Positions 18,319-27,388 of a DNA stretch of 64,000 nt are shown here, piece after piece. A program made the position numbers and the translations under genes. Under the pieces are notes generated by a model, which was not told the origin of the DNA, did no database searches, and saw only the letters and a program-made list of their open reading frames with translations. Position 1 is the first letter of the stretch, and each line of letters begins with the position of its first letter. The DNA is from Kumtagia sp964244725 (GTDB taxonomy: Bacteria > Pseudomonadota > Alphaproteobacteria > Rhizobiales > Rhizobiaceae), in assembly GCA_964244725.1 (NCBI GenBank), contig CAXTJQ010000018.1, positions 8,712 to 72,711 on the forward strand. Reading direction: 5' to 3'.

Positions 18319-18835
18319 GCGGCCGCACGCCGAAGCTCTGGAAGCCGCCGCGCATGATCGGCTTCTTCGACGACAGCACGCCGGAATTGATGCCGTTCCA
18401 GCCAATCTCGCCCGACAGCCGCGCATATTCGATTTTCGGGCAGCGGTTCATCACGACCTTGATGCCTGCGGCTTCGGCGCGCGCCGCCGCGGCGTCGTTG
18501 CGGACCGTGAGTTGCATCCACACCACCTTGGGCAAGGGGTCGAGCGCCAGCGCCTCTTCGACGATCGCGGGCACGGCGTCCGACGCGCGGAAAATATCGA
18601 CCATGTCGATCGGCTCGGCAATATCGGCGAGCCTGGCATAGGTCATGCGGCCGAGGATAAGCTTGCCGGCCTGGCCCGGATTGACCGGAAAGACCGAAAA
18701 CCCCTTGTCGATCATGTATTTGGTGACGAAAAAGCTCGGCCGCACATCATTCGCCGACGCCCCGACGATGGCGATCGACTTCACGCCGGTGAGGATGCTT
18801 GAGATATAATCGTTGGAGTAGGATTCATGGGTCAT
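18314..18835 (-). CDS. CoA-binding domain protein (YccU-like)
   Basis: Single Rossmann-fold CoA-binding protein of 173 residues. Diagnostic stretches are SIAIVGASANDVRPSFFV near the N-terminus, FPVNPG, and the C-terminal MNRCPKIEYARL. Such proteins resemble the CoA-binding half of succinyl-CoA synthetase; E. coli YccU is an example and its role is not established. It is upstream of metY on the same strand. Its stop codon is the first base pair of the right arm of the heptamer element. Confidence 0.88.
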   Translation of the reverse strand: MTHESYSNDYISSILTGVKSIAIVGASANDVRPSFFVTKYMIDKGFSVFPVNPGQAGKLILGRMTYARLADIAEPIDMVDIFRASDAVPAIVEEALALDPLPKVVWMQLTVRNDAAAARAEAAGIKVVMNRCPKIEYARLSGEIGWNGINSGVLSSKKPIMRGGFQSFGVRPR

Positions 18836-18866
18836 TGCAGTCGCCGAATGGCTTCCTCCGCCGATA

Positions 18867-19563
18867 ATGTGCTCCGCCGATCGCGTGGAGAACCATTTCG
18901 TGATCTGGATTGCGCAAAAGCTAGGTGTCGTCGATCCGGCGCTCTATGGCAATGCGATCGCCGGCTTGTTCGGTTTTTTCGGGTCCTGATCACCGGGTCG
19001 ATCGCCATCGTGACCTGGTATTCGAACCAGCGGGCGCTGAGGCAGGAAAAACTTACAGTCCGAAACGAGAAGTCCAGGGACCTAAGCCTTGCGATCTGTC
19101 GGAAATCAATGCGATCTGGCTACAGGGCCCTTATACCAATCAGTTCAAGATTTCGTCCGAACAAGTAAAAAACCGTTTCGACGAGGCGGAAAAGAAGGGG
19201 AGGACTACACGCCACTGGTGTCCGCGCCGCCGAAAAGCTTGATTTTCGAAAGCCCTGAAAGGCGAAAGCCTACTGTTGATGCCGTCAGATGAAGTGGCGG
19301 ACATCGCGCGCTTCTACCGACATCTTTATGCCATGGCGGATTTCGCGGCAGACCTTCGCAACGAAACGTATGCGTTGCTCGCGACAGAGCGAAAACAATC
19401 GATGCAGACCCACGACCTCAATATGGGCGATATCCTCGACCTATACGCGGAGGATTGTCTGACGATCCTAGAACCCAAGCTGCCGATCCCGGCGGAACGG
19501 ACGATGAACCACCTACGCGCGGAATGGCAGAGGTCGCAGACCCAAAACGCGACGGTTCAGTAA
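18867..19563 (+). pseudogene. Multiply frameshifted gene for a small membrane-anchored protein
   Basis: A protein of about 230 residues can be followed only by changing frame at least four times. Pieces in order: MCSADRVENHFVIWIAQKLG; after a T6 run (18974-18979) the transmembrane-like VLITGSIAIVTWYSNQRALR; then LSEINAIWLQGPYTNQFKI and RFDEAEKKG; then EDYTPLV; finally LLMPSDEVADIARFYRHLY to the TAG at 19561-19563. The anchor followed by a basic NQRALRQEK stretch resembles small anchored hypothetical proteins, but I do not recognise a named family. Homopolymers lie at two of the breaks, so assembly error should be excluded. Confidence 0.65.
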
Positions 19564-19751
19564 AACAGGTCTGGACCATACTGGCCCGGCTTATTAGCGG
19601 GCGTGGGACGTGAAGACTCATTCATCTTAATTCGGGATCGTTGCTTGCGTCGCAAATAGGCATTCGTGGCGTTTTTGCAATCTTTGAAGGGATAGGTGGT
19701 GATCTCCGGAACCGGGGCTCCGGCAAACCGAAATGCCTGACTTCGGCATCG

Positions 19752-20573
19752 TCAGGAATCCATCCATTTCGGGTCTCGCTTTTCGAGGAACGCGCCGATG
19801 CCCTCTTCCGCGTCGCGAGCAAGCATGTTCTCGACCATGACCTGCGCCGTGAAGTCGTAGGCTTCGGCCAGGGTCATCTCGGCCTGTCGGTAGAAGGCCT
19901 CCTTGCCGGTCTTCAGCGTCATGGCGGATTTGGAGGCGATGGTCTGCGCGTATTTGGTCGCCACCTGGTTCAGGTATTCGCGCGGGACGACGCGGTTGAC
20001 GAGGCCGAACTCGCGCGCGGTCGGCGCGTCGATCGTCTCGCCGGTGAGCAGCATTTCCATCGCCTGTTTACGCGAGGCGTTGCGCGACAGCGCGACCATC
20101 GGCGTCGAGCAGAACAGGCCGATGTTGACGCCCGGCGTGCAGAACGTCGCATGCTGCGAGGCGATGGCGAGATCGCAGCTCGCGACGAGCTGAAGCCCTG
20201 CCGCCGTGGCGAGGCCGTCGACCTCGGCGATGACAGGCTTGGGGCAAAGCACGATCGACTGCATGAGGGTAGCGCACGCCGCCATGGTCGTTTCGAAGAA
20301 CGCTCTGCCCCTGTCGGAATCAGAGCGATGGCTGGCCATCTCCTTGAGATCGTGCCCGGCGCAAAAGACCTTGCCGGTCGCGGCGAGCACGACGACGCGC
20401 ACGACGGCATCGTCGCGCGCACGGTCGAGCTGGTCCTGCAGCGCCGCCATGACGGCGAGGGACAGCGCATTGGCGGGCGGGCTCGCCAGCGTCAAACGCA
20501 AGATGCCCCTGTCTAGCCCGACAATCAGCGGCCCTTCAGGGTCGGCTTTCTTCAGGGCGACGATTTCGGCCAT
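19752..20573 (-). CDS. Enoyl-CoA hydratase/isomerase family protein
   Basis: Crotonase-fold protein of 273 residues. Oxyanion-hole segments are visible: VFCAGHDLKEM for the first and ATAAGLQLVASCDLAIAS for the second. The catalytic region after NIGLFCSTPM lacks an obvious pair of glutamates at the canonical hydratase positions, so the exact reaction is uncertain; it resembles mitochondrial ECHDC3-like proteins. It is divergent from a thioesterase gene 130 bp away. Confidence 0.88.
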   Translation of the reverse strand: MAEIVALKKADPEGPLIVGLDRGILRLTLASPPANALSLAVMAALQDQLDRARDDAVVRVVVLAATGKVFCAGHDLKEMASHRSDSDRGRAFFETTMAACATLMQSIVLCPKPVIAEVDGLATAAGLQLVASCDLAIASQHATFCTPGVNIGLFCSTPMVALSRNASRKQAMEMLLTGETIDAPTAREFGLVNRVVPREYLNQVATKYAQTIASKSAMTLKTGKEAFYRQAEMTLAEAYDFTAQVMVENMLARDAEEGIGAFLEKRDPKWMDS

Positions 20574-20703
20574 GGCTGGGGGCTCTTCCGGCGGTCACAT
20601 CGCCGTCTAGTTCGGCGCATGCCGTCAAAATAGCACCGGCGCGGTTGAATGTCAGGGGTGAGGCGTGTTTTCTGAAGGCCCGACATGTCCGAAGGAACGC
20701 GCG

Positions 20704-21147
20704 ATGCCGGAGCAATCCGGACTGACGCCGCTGATGACCGCGGCCGAAGTCGACGCCTTGATGAACGCCGAATACCCGCAACTCAACGGCGGCGGCCGCG
20801 CCTACGAGACGATCGATGTCTTTGCGGGCGGCTGCACCGTGCGGCTCGACGCCGGTCATTCGCATCTGCGGCCGGGCGGAACCGTATCGGGGCCATCCCT
20901 GTTCACGCTCGCCGATATCGGCGGCTATGCTTGCGTGCTGTCGCATGCCGGACCGGATGCCCTTTCGGTCACGATCAATCTGACGATCAATTTCATGCGC
21001 CGGGCGACGGCCGGTCCCATTCTGGGCCATTGCCGGATTCTCAAGCTTGGACGCAACCTGATGGTGTTCGACATCGACATCGTCGGAGCGGACGGCGAGA
21101 CGGTCGCCCACGCGACCGGCACATTTTCCATTCCGCCGAAGCGCTGA
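20704..21147 (+). CDS. PaaI-like hotdog-fold thioesterase
   Basis: Hotdog-fold acyl-CoA thioesterase of 147 residues. The family core is HLRPGGTVSGPSLFTLADIGGYA, with the catalytic acidic residue in LADI, followed by SVTINLTINFMRRA. ATG at 20704 has AAGGA upstream and is chosen over an in-frame upstream start at 20665. It is divergent from the enoyl-CoA hydratase and 14 bp before the next gene on the same strand. Substrate unknown; the pairing hints at acyl-CoA metabolism. Confidence 0.85.
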   Translation: MPEQSGLTPLMTAAEVDALMNAEYPQLNGGGRAYETIDVFAGGCTVRLDAGHSHLRPGGTVSGPSLFTLADIGGYACVLSHAGPDALSVTINLTINFMRRATAGPILGHCRILKLGRNLMVFDIDIVGADGETVAHATGTFSIPPKR

Positions 21148-21161
21148 AGACCGGAGGCGCG

Positions 21162-21599
21162 ATGTTCTCCCTCAAGCCCCTGTTCTCGCCCGCCTGCGAT
21201 TTGGTGGGTTGGATCCAACCCAGGAGATTCGTGTTCGATGCCGACATAGCCTATGTCGCGTTCATCGCGAACGGGCACGCCTGGTCGGCCCGCACCGGCA
21301 TCTGGATCGGCCCGGCCGCGGGCTCACACATTTTCGATATCGACGGCCGGCCGGTCGCTTGGAGTCCGGGCGAAGTGCTTCGCGGCCAGGCGCGACCGCT
21401 CCGTCCGGTCAACGTGGTTCGCGCCGTCAGCCCGGTGCGGCCCGCCAAGCCCCTTGCGTCGGCGACGCCGGTTGGCGCGCCCCGCGCGCAAGGCGGGTGG
21501 TCGCGACACAGCTTCCGCGAATGGCTGGTGGCGAACGACCCGCCGCAAACAGTCCTCGATCAGCCGGACACGCCCTCAAGTCTCGATGAGGTAAAATAG
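21162..21599 (+). CDS. Hypothetical protein resembling 4-fold beta flower proteins
   Basis: Protein of 145 residues. The N-terminal half contains GHAWSARTGIWIGPAAG followed by HIFDIDGRPVAWSPGEVL, a pattern I associate with the 4-fold beta flower domain. The C-terminal half is Pro/Ala-rich and low in complexity (VRPAKPLASATPVGAP), ending SFREWL. ATG at 21162 follows CCGGAGG. It is 14 bp after the thioesterase gene, so probably in one transcript. Function unknown; family assignment moderate. Confidence 0.65.
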   Translation: MFSLKPLFSPACDLVGWIQPRRFVFDADIAYVAFIANGHAWSARTGIWIGPAAGSHIFDIDGRPVAWSPGEVLRGQARPLRPVNVVRAVSPVRPAKPLASATPVGAPRAQGGWSRHSFREWLVANDPPQTVLDQPDTPSSLDEVK

Positions 21600-21808
21600 T
21601 ACCGTAACCTTAAGGCGTTGTATTTGCACGACTCCTTGGGGTCTAGGCGGCAAGCGATGTCTTGACCGGCACAGTCTCTCCATCTATAAGACCGTCGAAT
21701 GCATAGCTTCGGCAGCGCACTCAAGGTCGATGCCGCCAACGGCGCCGATCGCAAGCAACAAGAAACGCCTTCGCCTTGCGCGAAGGATCAACGAAAGCCG
21801 ACATCTCC

Positions 21809-22273
21809 ATGAAAACCTTTTCGCAGAAGCCAGCGGAAGTGGTGAAGAAGTGGGTGCTGATCGACGCCGAGGGTCTCGTCGTCGGCCGTCTCGCCACCAT
21901 CGTCGCCAGCATCCTTCGCGGCAAAAACAAGCCGACCTTCACCCCCCATGTCGACGATGGCGACAACGTCGTCATCATCAACGCCGACAAGGTCGCCTTC
22001 ACCGGCAAGAAATTCACCGACAAGGTCTATTATTGGCACACCGGCCATCCCGGCGGCGTCAAGGAACGCACCGCTAAGCAGTTGCTCGAGGGCCGCTTTC
22101 CCGAGCGGGTGCTGGAAAAGGCCGTCGAACGCATGATCCCGCGTGGTCCGCTCGGCCGCCGCCAGATGAAGAACCTGCGCGTCTACGCCGGTGCCGAGCA
22201 TCCGCATGTCGCCCAGCAGCCACAGACCCTCGATGTTGGGGCGCTGAACACCAAGAACAAGAAGGCTGCATAA
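21809..22273 (+). CDS. rplM: 50S ribosomal protein L13
   Basis: Large-subunit ribosomal protein of 154 residues. Recognised by MKTFSQKPAEVVKKWVLIDA, VVGRLAT, YYWHTGHPGG and MIPRGPLGRRQMKNLRVYAG. ATG at 21809-21811 is the family start, giving the normal length; the in-frame codons upstream are not used. The rpsI start is 1 nt after its TAA, so the two are cotranscribed and probably translationally coupled, as in most bacteria. Confidence 0.98.
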   Translation: MKTFSQKPAEVVKKWVLIDAEGLVVGRLATIVASILRGKNKPTFTPHVDDGDNVVIINADKVAFTGKKFTDKVYYWHTGHPGGVKERTAKQLLEGRFPERVLEKAVERMIPRGPLGRRQMKNLRVYAGAEHPHVAQQPQTLDVGALNTKNKKAA

Positions 22274-22274
22274 T

Positions 22275-22757
22275 ATGGCTGACCTCTCCTCGCTCGCCGA
22301 ACTCGGCGCCGCTACCGGCAATCTGAATACGCAGGCCGCGTCGCCGGTCTACGTCCAGAAGCTCGACAAGCAGGGCCGCGCCTATGCGACCGGCAAGCGC
22401 AAGAACGCGATCGCCCGCGTGTGGGTCAAGCCGGGCTCCGGCAAGATCATCGTCAACGAGCGCGAGTTCGTCACCTACTTCGCGCGCCCGGTCCTGCAGA
22501 TGATCCTGCAGCAGCCGATCGTCGCGGCGAACCGGGGCGGACAGTTCGACGTGATCGCGACCGTCACCGGCGGTGGGCTTTCGGGCCAGGCCGGCGCGGT
22601 GCGCCACGGCATCTCCAAGGCGCTGACCTATTACGAGCCGGGCCTGCGCCCGGTGCTCAAGAAGGGCGGCTTCCTGACCCGCGATTCGCGCGTCGTCGAG
22701 CGCAAGAAATACGGCAAGGCGAAAGCCCGACGGTCGTTCCAGTTCTCGAAGCGCTAG
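22275..22757 (+). CDS. rpsI: 30S ribosomal protein S9
   Basis: Small-subunit ribosomal protein whose basic C-terminal tail reaches the P-site tRNA. The 160 residues include YATGKRKNAIARVWVKPG and GGGLSGQAGAVRHGISKAL and end in FSKR, the universally conserved tail. An N-terminal extension of about 35 residues is typical of alphaproteobacterial S9. Directly downstream of rplM; followed by a strong terminator. Confidence 0.98.
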   Translation: MADLSSLAELGAATGNLNTQAASPVYVQKLDKQGRAYATGKRKNAIARVWVKPGSGKIIVNEREFVTYFARPVLQMILQQPIVAANRGGQFDVIATVTGGGLSGQAGAVRHGISKALTYYEPGLRPVLKKGGFLTRDSRVVERKKYGKAKARRSFQFSKR

Positions 22758-22760
22758 GCG

Positions 22761-24038
22761 CTACGAGAGCCTGTCGAAAAGGGCCGCCTCGCGCGGCCCC
22801 TTTTTCGTTTCCAAGGTTGCGTCGGGCATGCGCCTGGCCAGCCCGCGCGCCAGGGCGATGCCCGGCTGCTCGATCCAGCGCCAGGTGACGATGCTGACGG
22901 AGACGGTGACGAGGACCATCAGCGCCACCAGCAGATCGCCGGCATAGAGGTTTCCCGGATCGATCCCGACGCCATACCGCGCGCTGCCGTCGACCTGCAC
23001 TACGGAGTGCGTGTCGAACAGCCGGTCGCAGAGCCGGGCCAGATTGGTCGTCCGCAACTGGACGAACATATGCGTCATGTAGATCGAGTAGGAAATCGCG
23101 CCGAGGAACACCCAGGGGCGCAGCTTCATCAAGCGGCTGACGATGCCGTGCTCCACCGAGAAGATCGCCACCTGCCCGCAGAAGACCAGCGGCGTCAGAT
23201 AGGCGTAGCCCGTCTCGCGGGCGTGAACGATGGTCCAGGCGGCCAAAAGCACGATCGCGATTTCCAGCAGCGTCCAGTTGCGCACCGACAGACGCCGCGC
23301 CCGCTCGCGCCGCTTCATCCCGTGCGTCTCCAGGATGCGCTCGCCCGCGATGCAGAAGAGCAGCGCGCCGGCGGCGAAGCTGTAGAGCGCCCGGATCGCG
23401 CCGAGGTCGGTCGTCGTCTCCATGCCAGCCGGCGCGAGGACGAAGACCACCAGCGGCGCGGCGAGAACGGTCGCGGCGAGGATCGTCGCGAGGCGCCGCC
23501 GCCATGCCACCACGGCGAGGCCGAACAGGATGTAGCAGATCCATTCGGCCGAAATGCTCCAGGACGGCGTGTTCCAGCTCAGCACGTCGTCGAACCGGAG
23601 AGAATGCAGAAGCAGCAGGTTCGAGACGATGGTCCAGGGCGCGTTGCTGCCCGAGAACGCGGGATCGGCCGGATTGGTCAACCCCGGCACATCCGCCTTG
23701 CCCAGCTCGAACACGAAAAACAGCGCGAACATGAAAAGATGCAATGGATAGAGACGACCGAGCCGCGCGACGAGGAAGCGCGCCAGGCTTTCGGACCTGT
23801 CCAGCCGGTCGCGATAGGCATGCGCGATCACGAACCCGGACAGCACGAAAAAGAAGTCGACGAGCGATTCGCCCGCCCGCACCAAGTCCCAGCCCTGGAC
23901 ATGGCTGGCGATTTGGGCGTGGAACAGGACGACCAGGATCGCGGCCACGCCGCGCCAGCTGTCGAGGGCCTCGAAGCGGACCGGCCTGCGCGACGCCGCC
24001 TTGTTGCCGTTCGGCTTCCGGCAGGGATTGACATGCAT
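22761..24038 (-). CDS. Membrane acyltransferase, AT3/OafA family
   Basis: Integral membrane acyltransferase-3 protein that typically O-acetylates surface polysaccharides. The N-terminal landmark FEALDSWRGVAAILVVLFHA contains the conserved Arg and the His of the first helix, and LVDFFFVLSGFVIAHAY is the second hallmark. About ten hydrophobic segments follow. ATG at 24036-24038 gives 425 residues; a longer start at 24161 adds residues unlike the family. Its acceptor is unknown, but the exopolysaccharide locus at 29-38 kb is a candidate. It converges on rpsI. Confidence 0.85.
   Translation of the reverse strand: MHVNPCRKPNGNKAASRRPVRFEALDSWRGVAAILVVLFHAQIASHVQGWDLVRAGESLVDFFFVLSGFVIAHAYRDRLDRSESLARFLVARLGRLYPLHLFMFALFFVFELGKADVPGLTNPADPAFSGSNAPWTIVSNLLLLHSLRFDDVLSWNTPSWSISAEWICYILFGLAVVAWRRRLATILAATVLAAPLVVFVLAPAGMETTTDLGAIRALYSFAAGALLFCIAGERILETHGMKRRERARRLSVRNWTLLEIAIVLLAAWTIVHARETGYAYLTPLVFCGQVAIFSVEHGIVSRLMKLRPWVFLGAISYSIYMTHMFVQLRTTNLARLCDRLFDTHSVVQVDGSARYGVGIDPGNLYAGDLLVALMVLVTVSVSIVTWRWIEQPGIALARGLARRMPDATLETKKGPREAALFDRLS
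22777..22805. terminator. Rho-independent terminator after rpsI
   Basis: GGGCCGC (22781-22787) pairs with GCGGCCC (22793-22799), extended by AAAA/TTTT, and ends in CTTTTT on the plus strand. The A-run on the left makes it usable for the convergent acyltransferase gene as well, though it overlaps that gene's 3' end. Confidence 0.85.
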
Positions 24039-24227
24039 ATTCAAGATGACGCGCCTTTTCGAACCGGATGAGCCGCACCTGTCCCAGGTGCGGCCATTCA
24101 GGTCCGAGGCAGCAAGGACCAAACCACCACGGCCGTTTTCGACGCCGCGACGGCAGTTCATTGGCAGGGCGGTAAACGATTGGCTAACGCCGACGGGACG
24201 GTTCGATGATCCTGCCGTCGATGTGGG

Positions 24228-25250
24228 TCAGTTCATCAGGTCGTAGGGCTGGCGATAGCCGTTCTTCTCCAGCCATTCGATCGCGGCCTTCGGCTCGTCC
24301 GTCTGGATGATCGTCGCGCCATGTTCGGCCCAGTACCCGTAGACCTCGGCCGGCAGGTTGGCCTGCACGGCGAGTTCGTCGCCGCGGCCCTCCGCCAGGA
24401 AGCCCGCCGGCTTGTTGACGATCGGGTAGGTGTTGACCCAGAGGTGCCAGTTGCCGCGCACGGCGGCGGCGCGCGTCCGAGACCCGAACAGCGCGCCGGC
24501 TTCGCTGGCCAGTTGCGGCCGGTCGCCCCGCCACACCACCATCTCGACCGCATTGGCGGTGAAGGCCTGTGTCGTCCGTTCCACGAAACGGGGATCGCCG
24601 ACCGCGTCGTCGGCGATGATCGGAAAGAAGCGGACCGATGGCCCGGCCGCGCCGACGGTCGCGCGCATTGCCGCCAGGCGATCGGCGTTCCAGATGTTCT
24701 CCTTGACGATGACCTGCCGCTCGACCCCCATCTCGCGGGCGAGCGCAAGCAGCGGGCCAATGAAGTCCGGCCCCATCTTGTTGTCGATGTTGACCAGCAC
24801 CCGGCCGCGCGCGAACTCGAGCATGTCGCGGAGCGTCGGCACGGTCTCGGCGGTCGCCTTTCCGCTTCCCTCGACGATCAGCCGGCAGGATGCGAGTTCG
24901 GCGGCGGCATAGTCGGCCACCCTGCCCTTGCAGGTCGTCGTGCGGTCGAGCCACGAATCGTGCATGACGACGAACACGCCGTCCTTGGACGCCTGCACAT
25001 CCAGCTCGACGATCTCGACGCCGAGCGCGATGGAGCTCTCGACCCCGGCCCGCGAATTCTCCGGCGTGACCTTGACGCCCTTCTCCTTCCAGCCGCCGCG
25101 ATGCGCCACGATCATCACATGGTCGCGCCAGCGGTTGGCGTTTTCGAGCCGCTCGATGATCTGTCCCGCCCGGTTCGCCTCGGCGAGCGCCGGCGCCGAC
25201 AGCGCGACGAGGACTGGAAATAAAGCGAGAAAAGACATCGACCGGCGCAT
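24228..25250 (-). CDS. Exported glycerophosphodiester phosphodiesterase family protein
   Basis: Periplasmic GDPD-fold protein of 340 residues that would hydrolyse glycerophosphodiesters. A signal peptide ends APALAEA near residue 24. GDPD landmarks are IVAHRGG, PENS and VEIVELDVQASKDGVFVVMHD, with the catalytic His and metal-binding Glu/Asp. The C-terminal half is more divergent than in classic GlpQ, though it ends with IIQTDEPKAAIEWL as in the family. ATG at 25248-25250 has CGGAG upstream. It is divergent from speB, with 165 bp between. Confidence 0.85.
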   Translation of the reverse strand: MRRSMSFLALFPVLVALSAPALAEANRAGQIIERLENANRWRDHVMIVAHRGGWKEKGVKVTPENSRAGVESSIALGVEIVELDVQASKDGVFVVMHDSWLDRTTTCKGRVADYAAAELASCRLIVEGSGKATAETVPTLRDMLEFARGRVLVNIDNKMGPDFIGPLLALAREMGVERQVIVKENIWNADRLAAMRATVGAAGPSVRFFPIIADDAVGDPRFVERTTQAFTANAVEMVVWRGDRPQLASEAGALFGSRTRAAAVRGNWHLWVNTYPIVNKPAGFLAEGRGDELAVQANLPAEVYGYWAEHGATIIQTDEPKAAIEWLEKNGYRQPYDLMN

Positions 25251-25415
25251 GGGAATCGCTCCGAAGCAGACCATCCGCGCCAGCCGATAGGCCCGGCCCA
25301 TGACAGCGCGATGAACGCCGCCCGAGCCCGCGCCGCGAACCCGATTCGGTTTTTTCAGTTGCGCGCCCGGCGCATTGCGCCAATACCTTGCCGCGACCAA
25401 AGAGGGACACCATCC

Positions 25416-26372
25416 ATGCCGGCGACCGAAATCGATCATGCCTTCACCGCCCGCTCGAACACCGGCCGCTCCGGCGACCCGACCTATGCCGGCGCGCTGT
25501 CGTTCATGCGGCGGCGCTATTCGAAGTCCGTCAAGGGCGCGGAGGTCGTGGTCTGGGGCATCCCCTTCGACGCCGCGGTCACCAACCGTCCGGGCGCGCG
25601 CTTCGGCCCGCAGGCGATCCGCCGCGCTTCGGCGATCTTCGACAGCGACCCGCAATATCCGTTCCACGCCGAGCTGTTCGACGATCTCGCCGTAGTCGAT
25701 TACGGCGACTGCCTTCTCGACAGCGGCAACCACCAGAAGACGCCCGGAACGATCGAGCGCGAGGCGCGCAGGATCCTGTCCTCGGGAGCTTTCCTGCTGT
25801 CGCTCGGCGGCGATCATTTCGTCACCTGGCCGCTGCTCAAGGCGCATTCCGAGATCCACGGCCCACTGGCGCTGGTGCAGTTCGATGCGCATCAGGACAC
25901 CTGGGCGGACGACGGCAAGCGCATCGACCATGGCTCGTTCGTCACCCGCGCGGTCAAGGAAGGCATCGTCGATCCCGAGCGCTCGATCCAGATCGGCATC
26001 CGGACCCACGCGCCGGCCGATTTCGGCATCAAGGTCATCCACGGCTACGAGGTCGAGGAAATGCGCGCCTCCGACATCGCCTATGCGATCGTCGAGCGGA
26101 CGGGCGGCCACAAGGCCTATGTCACCTTCGACATCGATTGCCTCGATCCGGCCTATGCGCCCGGCACCGGAACGCCGGTCGCGGGCGGGCCCTCGTCGGC
26201 CAAGATGCTATCGGTGCTGCGCCAGTTGAACCAGCTCGATATGGTCGGCGCCGACATCGTCGAGATTGCGCCGCCCTACGACCACGCCGATATAACCGCG
26301 ATCGCCGGCGCGACGGTCGCGATGCAGTATATCGGGCTGATTGCCGAGCGGAAGAAGCGCGACAAAACCTGA
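25416..26372 (+). CDS. speB: Agmatinase
   Basis: Ureohydrolase converting agmatine to putrescine and urea. The 318 residues contain the metal ligands: GGDHFVTWPL, FDAHQDTW (the usual DAHxD) and TFDIDCLDPAYAPGTGTP. ATG at 25416 follows AGAGGGAC. argC starts 43 bp downstream on the same strand, a pairing seen in other Rhizobiales that places polyamine and arginine genes together. Related guanidino hydrolases cannot be excluded from sequence alone. Confidence 0.9.
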   Translation: MPATEIDHAFTARSNTGRSGDPTYAGALSFMRRRYSKSVKGAEVVVWGIPFDAAVTNRPGARFGPQAIRRASAIFDSDPQYPFHAELFDDLAVVDYGDCLLDSGNHQKTPGTIEREARRILSSGAFLLSLGGDHFVTWPLLKAHSEIHGPLALVQFDAHQDTWADDGKRIDHGSFVTRAVKEGIVDPERSIQIGIRTHAPADFGIKVIHGYEVEEMRASDIAYAIVERTGGHKAYVTFDIDCLDPAYAPGTGTPVAGGPSSAKMLSVLRQLNQLDMVGADIVEIAPPYDHADITAIAGATVAMQYIGLIAERKKRDKT

Positions 26373-26415
26373 CGAGCGAAAGCACAACCCGTTGCGGGAA
26401 ACCTTGGCATCAGGC

Positions 26416-27345
26416 ATGACACCGAAAATCTTCATCGACGGCGAGCACGGCACCACCGGCCTGCAGATCAGGGCCCGGCTCGCGGGCCGCGGCGATATCG
26501 AGATCGTCTCGATCCCGCTCGACCGCCGCAAGGACCCGGCGGCGCGGGCGGATTTTCTCAACGAGGCGGATGTCGCGATCCTGTGCCTGCCCGACGACGC
26601 CGCGAAGGAAAGCGTCGCGCTGATCGTCAACGATCGCACGAAGGTCATCGACGCCTCGACGGCGCATCGCACGGCCGAGGGCTGGACCTACGGCTTCGCC
26701 GAGATGGACAAGGGTCAGCAGAAGAAGATCGCGCGATCGAAACGCGTCGCCAACCCCGGCTGCTGGCCGCAGGGACCGATCGCCACGCTCCGTCCCCTGG
26801 TCGAGGCCGGCCTGCTCCCGGCGGACTATCCAGTCACCATGAACGGCATTTCCGGCTATTCCGGCGGCGGCCGCCCGATGATCGAGGATTACGAGGCCAA
26901 GGGAGAAGCCGCGCCTGAGTTTTTCCCGTATGCTCTCGCCTTCAATCACAAGCACGTGCCGGAATTGAAGCTCTATGCCGGGCTGTCGCGCGATCCGCTG
27001 ATGCAGCCGGCCGTCGGCAATTTCGCGCAAGGCATGATCACCTGCGCGCCGCTGCAACTCGGGACACTTGAAAAGGTGCCGACCGGCCGCGACCTGCATG
27101 CCGCGATCGCCGACCATTTCGCAGCGCTTTCTGTCAGCGATGTCGAGGTTGCGCCCTATGCCGAGGTCGACCGCGCGCCCGATCTCGACCCGGAACGCTA
27201 TAACGACACCAACCGGATGATGCTTTACGTCTTCGCCAACGACAGGCGGGCGCAGGCGATGCTGGTCGCCGTCTACGACAATCTCGGCAAGGGCGCGTCG
27301 GGGGCAGCGGTGCAGAATCTGGATCTCATGCTGGAACTGGAATGA
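26416..27345 (+). CDS. argC: N-acetyl-gamma-glutamyl-phosphate reductase
   Basis: Third step of arginine biosynthesis, reducing N-acetylglutamyl phosphate with NADPH. The 309 residues match the short, type 2 form common in alphaproteobacteria: MTPKIFIDGEHGTTGLQI, the active-site Cys in VANPGCWPQGP and the family stretch NGISGYSGGGR. ATG at 26416 is the family start; 43 bp after speB. Converges with the heme A synthase gene. Confidence 0.94.
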   Translation: MTPKIFIDGEHGTTGLQIRARLAGRGDIEIVSIPLDRRKDPAARADFLNEADVAILCLPDDAAKESVALIVNDRTKVIDASTAHRTAEGWTYGFAEMDKGQQKKIARSKRVANPGCWPQGPIATLRPLVEAGLLPADYPVTMNGISGYSGGGRPMIEDYEAKGEAAPEFFPYALAFNHKHVPELKLYAGLSRDPLMQPAVGNFAQGMITCAPLQLGTLEKVPTGRDLHAAIADHFAALSVSDVEVAPYAEVDRAPDLDPERYNDTNRMMLYVFANDRRAQAMLVAVYDNLGKGASGAAVQNLDLMLELE

Positions 27346-27388
27346 CGGAACCGGACAGCCGGCTGTCCGCGTTTGCCGACGACCGATC

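Noticed and set aside
18971..18989. Programmed frameshift at the T6 run of the pseudogene
   Set aside because: At least three further breaks follow, so decay is the better explanation.
19622..19822. Short minus-strand frame after the enoyl-CoA hydratase gene
   Set aside because: Overlaps the real gene, lacks a supported start and shows no family.
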